Shown one piece after another: positions 48,773 to 58,073 of a stretch of 64,000 nt of DNA. Each line of letters starts with the position of its first letter. Position 1 is the stretch's first letter. A model generated the notes under the pieces. That model had not been told where the DNA came from. It did not search any database and saw only the letters and a program-made list of their open reading frames with translations. The position numbers and the translations under genes were made by a program. Origin of the DNA: JANOZM01 sp031429355 (GTDB taxonomy: Bacteria; Pseudomonadota; Gammaproteobacteria; Burkholderiales; Burkholderiaceae_E); assembly GCA_031429355.1 (NCBI GenBank), contig JANOZM010000016.1, positions 1-64,000 on the forward strand, in the 5' to 3' direction.

Positions 48773-50023
48773 ATGACCAATTCGACATCACCATCGGCTA
48801 CGCAATTAGCCAATTCGGCTGCCAAAGCCGCTGCTTTTTGGGGCTTAGTGCTACCCGGCGCTTTAATTTTAGCCATTACCATGGGCGCGCGCCAGACTAC
48901 CGGCCTGTTTATTTCCCCCTTGAACACGAGTACTGGCCTCGGTATTGCCGCTATTAGTTTTGCGGCCGCTGTTGGGCAGTTTGTGTGGGGCGCTGCCCAG
49001 CCTATTTGTGGTGCAATTGCAGACCGTTACGGTCCTGCAAAAGTCATCGTAGCTGGAGGACTTTTGTTAGCATTTGGAACGGCTTTAACGTCCCAAATGA
49101 ACTCCCAACTAGGATTAGTATTTGCGCTTGGAGTATTAACGGCCGCTGGCGCCGGCGCAGGAAGTTTTTCAATATTGATCGGTGCGGCTGCGCAGCGCTT
49201 ACCACCGGAGCGCCGATCTTTTGCGTCAGGCTTGATCAATGCAGGAGGTTCAGTCGGACAAGCCATTTTTGCGCCGCTAGTACAAATTTGGATTGCAAGC
49301 TTTGGGTGGGTTAAGGCCATGTGGATTTTAGCCGCCACAGCGTTGTTAACAATACCCTTGGCCTACCCGCTTAGGCGTACAGCCAGCGCTTCAGCGGCCG
49401 CAAAGACAAACGCTGGAATGGGTATGAAGCAACAGATGGGTATCGCCTTTCGCGATAAAAGCTACTGGTGTCTACATGCGGGTTTTTTTACTTGTGGATT
49501 TCATATCGCATTTATGGTGACGCACTTACCGCAGGAAGTGGGGCTTTGTGGTTTGTCGGCCTCTGTATCCGCTACTTCGTTGGCTTTAATCGGATTGGCA
49601 AATATTGTTGGCAGCCTTGCAGCGGGTTGGGCCGGTGGTAAGTACCGTATGAAATACCTTTTGTTTTGGATGTATTTATCGCGCGCGTTTATCGTATTGA
49701 TTTACATGGCATCACCCAAAACGCCCACTACTTTTTATATGTTTGCCATTGCGTTGGGTCTAACGTGGTTAGCAACAGTGCCGCCAACCGCCGGACTCGT
49801 TGGTAAATTATTTGGTATTCAATACCTTGCAACTTTGTTTGGGCTTACTTTGTTTAGTCACCAAATAGGTGGTTTTTTTGGCGCTTGGCTGGGTGGAATC
49901 GCCTTGCAAAATACTGGCAATTACAATTGGATGTTCTATGCTGACGCGGTGCTCGCAATTGCTGCGGCATTGGTGAACCTTCCCATTAAAGAAGAGCCTG
50001 TTTTAGTCGCACAAACTGCTTAA
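48773..50023 (+). CDS. MFS transporter
   Basis: A 416-residue protein with twelve membrane segments. The loop after helix 2 (QPICGAIADRYGPAKVIVAG) and the helix 5 segment GLINAGGSVGQAIFAPLVQ resemble the OFA/monocarboxylate-type MFS group, so an organic-acid substrate is possible. It has no operon partner and diverges from tRNA-Asn. Confidence 0.88.
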   Translation: MTNSTSPSATQLANSAAKAAAFWGLVLPGALILAITMGARQTTGLFISPLNTSTGLGIAAISFAAAVGQFVWGAAQPICGAIADRYGPAKVIVAGGLLLAFGTALTSQMNSQLGLVFALGVLTAAGAGAGSFSILIGAAAQRLPPERRSFASGLINAGGSVGQAIFAPLVQIWIASFGWVKAMWILAATALLTIPLAYPLRRTASASAAAKTNAGMGMKQQMGIAFRDKSYWCLHAGFFTCGFHIAFMVTHLPQEVGLCGLSASVSATSLALIGLANIVGSLAAGWAGGKYRMKYLLFWMYLSRAFIVLIYMASPKTPTTFYMFAIALGLTWLATVPPTAGLVGKLFGIQYLATLFGLTLFSHQIGGFFGAWLGGIALQNTGNYNWMFYADAVLAIAAALVNLPIKEEPVLVAQTA

Positions 50024-50055
50024 AAGTTGCGTTCTTAGTAAAGCTCATTTGTTTG

Positions 50056-50119
50056 TTACTTGTTAAATCAGCTACTCATTAAAGTGCTTACCTGTTAAAG
50101 CAGCTACTTATGAAACCGA
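50056..50119. repeat. Imperfect 32-bp tandem duplication
   Basis: Two adjacent 32-base units starting TTACTTGTTAAATCAGCTAC and TTACCTGTTAAAGCAGCTAC share about 25 positions. A third, shorter TTACTTATTA follows into the end of the glycosidase gene. No function is seen. Confidence 0.55.
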
Positions 50120-51214
50120 TTACTTATTATTTAGCAATGCCGCTTTTAAATCATCTCGCCAACGATTTTCTTTGGGATTCCAGATCCCAAACCCCGATGC
50201 TAATTCCCAGTAGGCCCAAGTTAACTCGTAGCGTTTAAAGGCGCTAACCATCGCTTTTGTGTAGGCAATTCGCGATTCGAGTGGCGCTTTCTCAAACGAA
50301 CCCCATTCGCCGACCCAAATTGGACGTTGTTCTTTTTTGCTCCAAGCGATTGCTGTGGTTAATGGTTTGTCGATACGGGCTAATTGCTCCGAATTACAGC
50401 AAGTGGTTCCGCGAGCCTTTTGCATATCAATCGTGGTCCATTCAGCGCCTTGATGCGTAAAATCGAAGGGCTCGTAGTGGTGGATTGTTACGATTAAACG
50501 GCGATCTTTCTTGTTTAACTTTAACGAACTGAGTGCTTCGGCATTATTCCATTGTGCCGGACCAACTACTATGTATCGATTGGGATTTGATTTGCGTATT
50601 ACTTTGCGAACATCTTCAAACAAAGTGCTCCAACGTGGCCCATCTAAGCGTTTGTTAGGTTCATTGAAGGGCTCAAACAAAAGCTGTCGTGGATACCTTG
50701 CAAACTGCCTGGCGATTTGCCCCCAAAGCGCCAAGTAACGTTCGTCTACAATTTGTTGGTCTACTTTTTTTTCGGCCTCATCTACATTTTCGCCGTTAAG
50801 TTGTCGGTAATGATGCATATCCATCACGACATGTAAGCCACGTGCCAGCGCGGCGTCCACTACACCTTGAATTCGTTTGGTAAACACTGGATCAATTGCA
50901 TAAGGAGCTGTTGCTGCGGCATGATTACTCCACCGAACTGGTAAACGCAACGTATCGAAACCAGCTTCTTTTACGCGGTCCAATAGGGTCTCGTCGTACT
51001 TCATGCTCCAATAGCCTTCGACTGGCGCGTCGAAAAAGTTGCCTAAATTGATACCTCGCCCTAAAGTTTTAACTTTGGCAAATGTTTGATTATCTTTTGG
51101 GTTAAGTGCATCTGCAGCGCGAGCTTCTTTAAAAAAAAACAAGCAAAAAAACAAGCAAAAAAACATCGCTTGAATAGCAAAGGGAAGGGCAGTCAACCGG
51201 CGATAAATATTCAA
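50120..51214 (-). CDS. Glycoside hydrolase family 5 enzyme (endoglucanase-like), secreted
   Basis: A 364-residue protein with a signal peptide (residues 1-33, ending ARAADA). The GH5 barrel shows RGINLGNFFDAPVEGYW (family start), TLRLPVRW, VVMDMHHY, the acid/base Glu185 in LFEPFNEPN and the nucleophile Glu303 in IWVGEWGS. GH5 cellulases/endoglucanases hydrolyse beta-glucans or related polymers. It stands downstream of an HMA-MauE gene by 9 bases in the same direction. The signal peptide core is encoded by A-rich 12-bp repeats. Confidence 0.92.
   Translation of the reverse strand: MNIYRRLTALPFAIQAMFFCLFFCLFFFKEARAADALNPKDNQTFAKVKTLGRGINLGNFFDAPVEGYWSMKYDETLLDRVKEAGFDTLRLPVRWSNHAAATAPYAIDPVFTKRIQGVVDAALARGLHVVMDMHHYRQLNGENVDEAEKKVDQQIVDERYLALWGQIARQFARYPRQLLFEPFNEPNKRLDGPRWSTLFEDVRKVIRKSNPNRYIVVGPAQWNNAEALSSLKLNKKDRRLIVTIHHYEPFDFTHQGAEWTTIDMQKARGTTCCNSEQLARIDKPLTTAIAWSKKEQRPIWVGEWGSFEKAPLESRIAYTKAMVSAFKRYELTWAYWELASGFGIWNPKENRWRDDLKAALLNNK
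51133..51168 (-). repeat. Three 12-bp A-rich repeats in the GH5 signal peptide
   Basis: Three units of AAAAAAACAAGC type encode FFCLFFCLFFF on the minus strand, in the hydrophobic core of the GH5 signal peptide. Each contains a seven-to-nine A tract. Confidence 0.8.
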
Positions 51215-51223
51215 CGGATTTAA

Positions 51224-51994
51224 CTATAAAATCGCAGCCAACATAACGACTGCCATTAGTAGCATTAACAAGTCTTCAACTAACGTAACAGTAGACATTG
51301 GTAATTTAAAGACAGTGCCTAAACAAGCACAATCGATTTGTTTTTTCTGACGTAAAGCCTGCAACACACCAAGAGCGCCGATACCCATAATGACGATCGT
51401 AATGCTGTTAGTGACCAGCGGAGACCAGCGCATTAAATAGGCCACGCCAAGACCCACTTCAATAAATGGATAAGCAATGGCGTAACCTGGAATTGCCATT
51501 GCGGCTAAATCGTAGACCTTAAAATTTAAAGCGAAGGCTCTTAAGTTCAGTAATTTGAAAAAACCAAATACTAGAAAAAACCCCGCCATGAAGTCCATCA
51601 TCCAAGTTTCGCCATTGCTATTGGGACTGCGCAAGAACTCTAAGCTAGTTACGCCTGTAATGAAGCCAAAAATAAGCAAGAGTGGTGCATAAGTTGCCAG
51701 CCACGAATTTGAAGCGGGCACAGCTATTGAAGCTAGTGTTGAAGAAGGTGTTGAAACAGGTGTAAATAACGGGTCGGATGTTTGGGCGGATGCTGAAGTC
51801 GTTGGACTATCCAACAATACATAATTGCCCACAGTCTGGAGTGCTTTGTTCAAACTATTTAAGTCGTGGGCCTGCAATGTTGCGCTGGGTGGGTCAAGCG
51901 TGACTCGTGCGTTGCTATCGAAGGTTTGAAGAACTTTTAACGTCCGAGCTACGCATCCGTTGCAAGTTAGGCCAGTTACTGTATAGGTTTTCAT
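51224..51994 (-). CDS. Heavy-metal-associated domain fused to MauE/DoxX-like membrane protein
   Basis: A 256-residue protein. Residues 1-65 are an HMA domain with the metal-binding pair Cys11/Cys14 in GLTCNGCVARTL. After a Ser/Thr-rich linker (residues 66-100) come four membrane segments with the MauE-type end QIDCACLGTVFKLPMSTVTL. MauE-like proteins transfer electrons for disulfide formation or detoxification; here the metal domain suggests copper handling. It is the first of a small group whose next gene is the GH5 enzyme, and a two-component pair lies upstream. Confidence 0.82.
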   Translation of the reverse strand: MKTYTVTGLTCNGCVARTLKVLQTFDSNARVTLDPPSATLQAHDLNSLNKALQTVGNYVLLDSPTTSASAQTSDPLFTPVSTPSSTLASIAVPASNSWLATYAPLLLIFGFITGVTSLEFLRSPNSNGETWMMDFMAGFFLVFGFFKLLNLRAFALNFKVYDLAAMAIPGYAIAYPFIEVGLGVAYLMRWSPLVTNSITIVIMGIGALGVLQALRQKKQIDCACLGTVFKLPMSTVTLVEDLLMLLMAVVMLAAIL

Positions 51995-52003
51995 CCCTCT
52001 AGT

Positions 52004-52813
52004 TTACATGGCCTTAAAAACATTGGTATACAGTCGGCTAACAACTGGACGTTGCTTTACGCCTTTAAGCACTAATACGTGTTTACCTAGCTCGTCTTTT
52101 TGCATTTCTTGCACGCAATCGATATTCACGACCGTACCACGATGAATTTGAACAAACCGTTCCGAATGTAATTGCGGAATGATGTCCTTTAGCGCCTCGC
52201 GAATTAAGCTTTCGCCTTGTGCCGTCATGACGATAACGTACTTGTCGGCGGCTTGAAAAAAGATTACTTCATCAATAGGGATAAGTTTTACCGTATCGCC
52301 TATGCTTGCTTTTATGTGCCTTAATAAGGGCGCCGAGGTTGTTGCGGCCGGTTTTGAAACCGCCATAAGTTTTTGCAATTGCTCTAGCAATACATCGGAT
52401 GAAGTTGTTGGTTCGATTAATTGTTTTTTTAAACGAGCAACGCATTTAGCGAGCCGATCTGAACTAACTGGTTTTAGCACGTAGTCGATTGCTGCCATTT
52501 CAAACGCTTGGGTCGCGTATTCGTCGTACGCAGTAACAAACACAACCGCGGTATTTGCGATTTTTCGGCTATCGTCGCCGTCGTCGTCTGCAATCGCGTT
52601 TGCCACTTCAATGCCTGTCATACCGGGCATGCGAATATCTAAGAACGCAACTGCGGGGTTAAGCTCGTCAATAGCGGCTACTGCCGCAGGCCCATTGCTA
52701 ACGACCTTTAGTACTTCAAGTTCGGGCCAAAGTACATTTAACTCTTTACGTAAAGCCGCTGCAAGTAAAGGTTCATCGTCAGCAATAATACAAGTTGGTT
52801 TTGTTGCAGACAT
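52004..52813 (-). CDS. LytR/AlgR-type response regulator
   Basis: A 269-residue protein: receiver domain (residues 1-125, phosphoacceptor Asp in AVAFLDIRMPGMTG, and VLKPVSSDRLAKCV) and a LytTR DNA-binding domain (residues 165-269, VIFFQAADKYVIVMT, ERFVQIHRGTVVNID). It is encoded just after its histidine kinase (23 bases). Target genes are unknown; the adjacent HMA-MauE and GH5 genes lie in the same direction 9 bases on and may be part of the same transcript. Confidence 0.92.
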   Translation of the reverse strand: MSATKPTCIIADDEPLLAAALRKELNVLWPELEVLKVVSNGPAAVAAIDELNPAVAFLDIRMPGMTGIEVANAIADDDGDDSRKIANTAVVFVTAYDEYATQAFEMAAIDYVLKPVSSDRLAKCVARLKKQLIEPTTSSDVLLEQLQKLMAVSKPAATTSAPLLRHIKASIGDTVKLIPIDEVIFFQAADKYVIVMTAQGESLIREALKDIIPQLHSERFVQIHRGTVVNIDCVQEMQKDELGKHVLVLKGVKQRPVVSRLYTNVFKAM

Positions 52814-52836
52814 TGTTGGGTTCCAAACGGTTTGGG

Positions 52837-53940
52837 TTAATTAATTTTAATAGTTGGTACTTGAATTTCTATGCGTGCGCCTTGGTTATTGGCGCCACGA
52901 GTAATCTTAAAATGGCTTTTTGCACCGTATAAACGATCAACACGATTTTTTGCTTGATACAAACCAAGTCCTCCTGCGTTGCTTGGTTTAAGGTTATTAA
53001 TCGAAAATCCTTCCGGTAACGGGTCGCCAGTATTCTCAACAATAATTTGTAAAGTACCGTTAGCTTTCAGCTGCGCTGTCACCGAAATATGACCACCGTT
53101 AATGGCCGGTTCAAGGCCATACTTAATCGAATTTTCAATTAGGGGTTGCAGCAACCAAGGCGCGATGCGAATCGCAGTACAGTTGCTTGGCAAATCTAAT
53201 TGGTAAGTCATGCGGTCGCCCATACGAATTTGCATGATTTCTAAATAATTTTTAAGCAATTTAAATTCGTCGTCTAGCGAAATATCTGCCTCGCGCGAAC
53301 TGCCTAATGAAGCGCGTAAATAATCGTTTAAGTGATCTAACATTTTAATTGCGGCTTGTTGGTCAATGCCTATTAGTGCGCGTAAATTAGCCAATGTGTT
53401 GAACAACATATGTGGCTCAACTTGAGTGCGAATAATATTTAGTTGAGCGTCGGCCAGTTCACGTTGGCTGCGTTCTGCGCTGGCGGCTAAATTGGCGGTG
53501 GCAATTTCTTTAGTGAGTTTTTGGCCACGATATATACCAAATGCAATCGCGGAGATTGTGCCGACTAGCGTTATAAGTAAGGTGGGCCATTCGGCTAACC
53601 ACCCCATTTTGTACAGGTTTCTTATTGGGTAACCCAACAATACAACTGCAATGGAGCCGCCAACAAAAACCCCAAACAGCGGCCCAACAATAGCCAGCAA
53701 TACGATGCCCTTAGGGGGAATTTTTTGATTGGGCCAAACATTACGAACGATGCTTTCGCAGATACCAAATGCGGACCAGCCGATAGCGTGCGAAATAATT
53801 TGGTTTTGCCAGAATTTGCCGTAAATGGCGCTAATAACCAAGCCAATCAACGTACACAAAAAGAAGTTAAATGCGATAGACGAAACAATATCGCGGCGTT
53901 TAAAAGTGTTTTCGTTCACCAAGTCGGCGGTTGTGGTCAT
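52837..53940 (-). CDS. LytS-like sensor histidine kinase
   Basis: A 367-residue kinase with four membrane segments (residues 18-140) and no extracellular domain. The His_kinase motif AQLNIIRTQVEPHMLFNTLA carries the phosphorylated His. The ATPase domain follows with LIENSIKYGLEP and GGLGLYQAKNRVDRLYG. It overlaps the start of the preceding DUF2306 gene's stop by 4 bases and is paired with the LytTR regulator. Confidence 0.92.
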   Translation of the reverse strand: MTTTADLVNENTFKRRDIVSSIAFNFFLCTLIGLVISAIYGKFWQNQIISHAIGWSAFGICESIVRNVWPNQKIPPKGIVLLAIVGPLFGVFVGGSIAVVLLGYPIRNLYKMGWLAEWPTLLITLVGTISAIAFGIYRGQKLTKEIATANLAASAERSQRELADAQLNIIRTQVEPHMLFNTLANLRALIGIDQQAAIKMLDHLNDYLRASLGSSREADISLDDEFKLLKNYLEIMQIRMGDRMTYQLDLPSNCTAIRIAPWLLQPLIENSIKYGLEPAINGGHISVTAQLKANGTLQIIVENTGDPLPEGFSINNLKPSNAGGLGLYQAKNRVDRLYGAKSHFKITRGANNQGARIEIQVPTIKIN

Positions 53941-54338
53941 GCGAAGTTACCTATGAATCCATTCACAATACTCATTAATACTTGATTTAACAAACGACCG
54001 GGCATGAGGGTAAATAGACCCGCTATTACTAACGAGCCGAAATAGAGACTGATCATTGTTCTTTTGTGGCGTTTAATTTGACCGTTTCGGGCGTCGTTGA
54101 CTGCTCGAATGAGAAAAAACAAGGTGCCGATTGAAATCAGATGGATCCAGCTAAATTGACCAGAAGTTTTGATAAAGAAACTTGAGACCGCAGTTATTGC
54201 TAAAAGGAGTACCCAACTACGGCCGATCCAACGATGTTTTTGATCTCCCTTGCGGCGCGCAAACATAATTAAACCAACAAAAAATGCTGCAAAAGCAACG
54301 CCAGTATGGGCAATAATAACGGGGGTCCAATGTTGCAT
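53937..54338 (-). CDS. DUF2306-like membrane protein
   Basis: A 133-residue protein with four membrane segments. The signature is AHTGVAFAAFFVGLIMFARR, then GDQKHRWIGRSWVLLL and IKRHKRTMISLYFGSLVIAGLFTLMPGR, with His in conserved helices. The role is unknown. Its stop overlaps the kinase start by ATGA, so it is likely part of the signalling operon. Confidence 0.85.
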   Translation of the reverse strand: MQHWTPVIIAHTGVAFAAFFVGLIMFARRKGDQKHRWIGRSWVLLLAITAVSSFFIKTSGQFSWIHLISIGTLFFLIRAVNDARNGQIKRHKRTMISLYFGSLVIAGLFTLMPGRLLNQVLMSIVNGFIGNFA

Positions 54339-54489
54339 AAAATTCTCCTAACGAGAAAAAATTTTATGCGCCAAATGAAATGCAGACAGGACCGTGCGAT
54401 TGGGTTTGGTTTTTAAGTCGCCAAATGTCATAGAAAGGCGCGAAATGTAAAACTACGGCTATCGATGATCGTTAATAGCCGTTTTCGGT

Positions 54490-55698
54490 TTAAGCTAGAA
54501 CTTTAGCGATTGCGTCCAGTACCCGATTTAGGTTCTTGTCATTTAGCGCTGCTACGCAAATTCGGCCGGTATCAATTGCGTAAATCGCATGTTCGTCGCG
54601 CAACTTGCCGACTTGTTCGGCGGTTAGTCCCGAATAAGAAAACATTCCAACTTGGTGATTTACGAAAGAGAAGTCTTGCTTTACGCCCCTTGCGGCTAGA
54701 CCATCAATGAAACCTCGGCGCATTTGCTTAATGCGGTTGCGCATGCTGGCTAGTTCTTCTTCCCAGAGTTGGCGCAACTCTGGGTCGGTTAAAACCATTG
54801 AAACCAAAGTGGCACCGTGAGTTGGCGGGTTAGAGTAATTAGTACGCACAACGCGTTTTAATTGGCTCAAAACGCGCGCCGCTTCGTCACTGGTTTCGCA
54901 AACGATTGACAATGCGCCGACCCGTTCCCCGTATAACGAAAACGATTTCGAAAACGAGCTCGACACTAAAAAGTCCATGCCACTGGCAATAAAGGTATTT
55001 ACTGCTATGGCATCTTCGGCAATACCTGCGCCAAAACCTTGATAGGCCATATCTAAGAAGGGTACTAAGCCACGATCTTTGACGATGCTGGCAACTTCTT
55101 GCCATTGAGCCGGGTTCATTTCGGCACCCGTTGGGTTATGGCAGCAAGCGTGTAAAACAATAATAGTTCCACTTGCTGCGGCTTTTAAATTAGCAATCAT
55201 TCCAGCGAAATTTAGACCTTTGGTAACTGGGTCGTAGTAAGCGTAATTGTTAACGGGAAAGCCAGCCGTTTCAAATAGCGCACGATGGTTTTCCCAGCTT
55301 GGGTCGCTAATCATTACCGAGGCGTTTGGGTTAAATCGTTTTAATAAATCTGCGCCAACCTTTAAGGCACCGGTGCCGCCAATTGCTTGAACGGTAGCTA
55401 CACGCTTGCCTTTTACCAATTCTGACTCGGCACCAAACAATAGGCCTTGAACGGCTAGGTTATAACTTGCAATGCCATCAATAGGTAGATAACCGCGCGC
55501 CGCCGATGCGGCAACTCGTTTTTCCTCGGCTTTTTTAACGGCCTGCAATAAAGGTAGTTTGCCGTTAGAGTCGTAATACACACCAACGCCTAAATTGATC
55601 TTTTCAGAACGCTGATCAGCGTTAAATTGCTCTGTCAAGCCCAAAATGGGGTCGCGGGGGGCTAAAGGTACTGCGGCAAACACTGATGCGGTAGTCAT
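54490..55698 (-). CDS. Aromatic amino acid/aspartate aminotransferase
   Basis: A 402-residue class I aminotransferase. The PLP-binding lysine is in SSSFSKSFSLYGERVG; other family segments are NLGVGVYYDSNGKLP at the N-terminus, VQAIGGTGALK, HACCHNPTGAEM and VRTNYSNPPTHGA. It interconverts aromatic or acidic amino acids with 2-oxoglutarate. The gene is divergent from uvrB, 175 bases apart. Confidence 0.92.
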   Translation of the reverse strand: MTTASVFAAVPLAPRDPILGLTEQFNADQRSEKINLGVGVYYDSNGKLPLLQAVKKAEEKRVAASAARGYLPIDGIASYNLAVQGLLFGAESELVKGKRVATVQAIGGTGALKVGADLLKRFNPNASVMISDPSWENHRALFETAGFPVNNYAYYDPVTKGLNFAGMIANLKAAASGTIIVLHACCHNPTGAEMNPAQWQEVASIVKDRGLVPFLDMAYQGFGAGIAEDAIAVNTFIASGMDFLVSSSFSKSFSLYGERVGALSIVCETSDEAARVLSQLKRVVRTNYSNPPTHGATLVSMVLTDPELRQLWEEELASMRNRIKQMRRGFIDGLAARGVKQDFSFVNHQVGMFSYSGLTAEQVGKLRDEHAIYAIDTGRICVAALNDKNLNRVLDAIAKVLA

Positions 55699-55873
55699 GA
55701 AGTTGTAACCTATTGATTCAATTGTAAAAATTGTAAATTAGGGTCGTTACTCTGACCCAAGGGCTGTGATAAACGCTGGCTTTTTTTGCCGTCGCGGCTG
55801 ATAATAGCTGGCTGTTTTTGATGATTTTAAGCTTTTGAAAGAAACCGCATTTTACCAGCCTTAAAGGGGTCAA

Positions 55874-58024
55874 ATGCGGGATAAACACGAACACCACCCC
55901 GAAGTTAAGCCAAAGGTATTTTTCGTCGTGACCGAACTAACGCAGCCTGCTGCGCAATTTGCTACTTACCCAGATAGCCCGTTTCAGCTGTACCAACCGT
56001 ATCAACCGGCTGGTGATCAGCCGACGGCTATTCGCGAGCTGATCGAAGGCGTCGAAAATGGTTTAAGTTTCCAAACTTTACTGGGAGTGACTGGTTCGGG
56101 CAAAACCTTCACCATGGCGAATACGATTGCCCAGTTGGGTCGTCCGGCCTTAGTGTTAGCCCCCAATAAAACATTAGCGGCGCAGCTGTACTCCGAAATG
56201 CGTGAGTTTTTTCCAAACAACGCCGTTGAGTACTTTGTTTCCTATTACGACTATTACCAGCCCGAAGCGTACGTTCCGCAACGCGACTTGTTTATTGAAA
56301 AAGATTCTTCAATTAACGAACATATTGAGCAAATGCGTTTATCGGCGACCAAATCGTTAATGGAACGTCGCGACGTTATTATTGTTGCAACGGTTTCTTG
56401 TATTTACGGTATTGGTAACCCAAACGAATACCACGCTATGATTTTGTCATTGCGCGTGAAAGATAAAATTAACCACCGTGATTTGTTAGCCCGCTTGGTG
56501 GCGATGCAATACAACCGCAACGAAATTGATTTTGGTCGAGGCACTTTCCGTGTGCGCGGTGAAACCATTGATGTATTTCCGGCTGAGCATGCTGAATTAG
56601 CGCTACGTATCGAATTATTCGATGACGAAATCGATTCGCTAGCCTTATTTGATCCTTTAACCGGTCGTGTTCGCCAAAAAATTCCACGCTTTATTGTTTA
56701 CCCCTCGTCACACTATGTAACGCCGCGCGAAACGGTGATGCGTGCAATCGAAACAATCAAAGAAGAGTTACGCGAACGAACCAAGTTTTACGTAGAGACC
56801 GGTAAATTAGTCGAGGCGCAGCGCATCGAGCAACGCACTCGGTTCGATATTGAAATGTTGCAAGAACTCGGGTTTTGTAAGGGCATCGAAAACTATTCGC
56901 GGCATTTTTCGGGTGCAAGCCCGGGCGATCCACCGTCAACTTTGGTTGATTACATGCCCAAAGACTCGCTGATTATTGTCGACGAGAGTCACGTCACAAT
57001 CGGTCAGTTAGGCGCAATGTACAAGGGCGATCGTTCGCGTAAAGAGACCTTAGTAAGCTATGGGTTTCGGCTTCCTTCCGCAATGGACAATAGGCCACTA
57101 AAGTTTGAAGAGTACGAGCCGAAGATGCGCCAAGCCGTGTTTGTTTCTGCAACGCCTGGGCAATACGAATTAGACAAGTCCGGCCAAATTGTTGAGCAAG
57201 TAGTTCGCCCTACAGGTTTGATTGACCCAGTGGTCGAAGTGCGTCCGGCAACAAACCAAGTTGATGATGTGTTGTCTGAAATTGGTGAGCGTGTCAAGAG
57301 CGGCGAGCGGGTTTTAATTACGACCCTAACCAAAAGAATGTCCGAAGACTTGACGGATTTCCTAGGTGATCACGGTGTAAAGGTGCGTTACTTGCATTCG
57401 GACATTGAAACCGTAGAACGCGTCGAAATTATTCGCGATCTGCGTTTAGGTGTGTTTGATGTATTGGTTGGGATTAATTTGCTGCGCGAGGGATTAGATT
57501 TACCAGAAGTGTCCCTTGTAGCGATTTTAGATGCTGACAAAGAAGGATTTTTGCGGTCAAATCGTAGCTTGATTCAAACGATTGGCCGAGCAGCAAGAAA
57601 TATCAATGGTAAGGCGATTTTGTATGGGGATCGGGTGACGAAATCCATGCAGCATGCCATAGATGAAACGGCGCGGCGACGCGCCAAGCAAGTGGAGTTC
57701 AACACTTTGCACGGCATTACGCCGCGTGGAGTAAAGAAGCATATCAAGGAGTTGATCGACGGCGTTTACGATCCGCGTGATGCACGAGAAGCACGCGAGG
57801 AGTTGAAAGCCGCCCAAGAGGCCGCATCTTATGAAGCAATGAGTGAGAAGCAAGTTTCGAAGGAGCTCAAACGACTTGAAAAACTAATGCTCGAACATGC
57901 GCGAAATCTCGATTTCGAGAAGGCTGCGCAAGTGCGAGATCAACTGGCTGTTCTGAAGGAGCAGATTTTTGGGTCGAACGGCAGTTCAAACGTGGTTCCG
58001 TTCGTTAGTAATAGGGCGGCGTAG
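55874..58024 (+). CDS. uvrB: UvrABC system protein B
   Basis: A 716-residue DNA repair helicase. The ATG 55874 has AAAGGGG 5 bases upstream; a later GTG at 55931 is closer to the usual length. Visible are the Walker A GVTGSGKTFTMAN, the beta-hairpin YYDYYQPEAYVPQRD, the DESHV box and the C-terminal UVR domain EKLMLEHARNLDFEKAAQVR. UvrB verifies DNA lesions in nucleotide excision repair. A perfect 20-bp palindrome covers its stop (58019-58038). Confidence 0.95.
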   Translation: MRDKHEHHPEVKPKVFFVVTELTQPAAQFATYPDSPFQLYQPYQPAGDQPTAIRELIEGVENGLSFQTLLGVTGSGKTFTMANTIAQLGRPALVLAPNKTLAAQLYSEMREFFPNNAVEYFVSYYDYYQPEAYVPQRDLFIEKDSSINEHIEQMRLSATKSLMERRDVIIVATVSCIYGIGNPNEYHAMILSLRVKDKINHRDLLARLVAMQYNRNEIDFGRGTFRVRGETIDVFPAEHAELALRIELFDDEIDSLALFDPLTGRVRQKIPRFIVYPSSHYVTPRETVMRAIETIKEELRERTKFYVETGKLVEAQRIEQRTRFDIEMLQELGFCKGIENYSRHFSGASPGDPPSTLVDYMPKDSLIIVDESHVTIGQLGAMYKGDRSRKETLVSYGFRLPSAMDNRPLKFEEYEPKMRQAVFVSATPGQYELDKSGQIVEQVVRPTGLIDPVVEVRPATNQVDDVLSEIGERVKSGERVLITTLTKRMSEDLTDFLGDHGVKVRYLHSDIETVERVEIIRDLRLGVFDVLVGINLLREGLDLPEVSLVAILDADKEGFLRSNRSLIQTIGRAARNINGKAILYGDRVTKSMQHAIDETARRRAKQVEFNTLHGITPRGVKKHIKELIDGVYDPRDAREAREELKAAQEAASYEAMSEKQVSKELKRLEKLMLEHARNLDFEKAAQVRDQLAVLKEQIFGSNGSSNVVPFVSNRAA

Positions 58025-58073
58025 CTTTAAAGCTACGCTGTTAGGTATGATTTCATCAGCAGGGAAAGAAGAA

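Noticed and set aside
58019..58038. Perfect 20-bp palindrome GCGTAGCTTT/AAAGCTACGC over the uvrB stop
   Set aside because: No T-run and no spacer, and the next gene follows at 58074. It may affect mRNA decay, but I do not call it a terminator.
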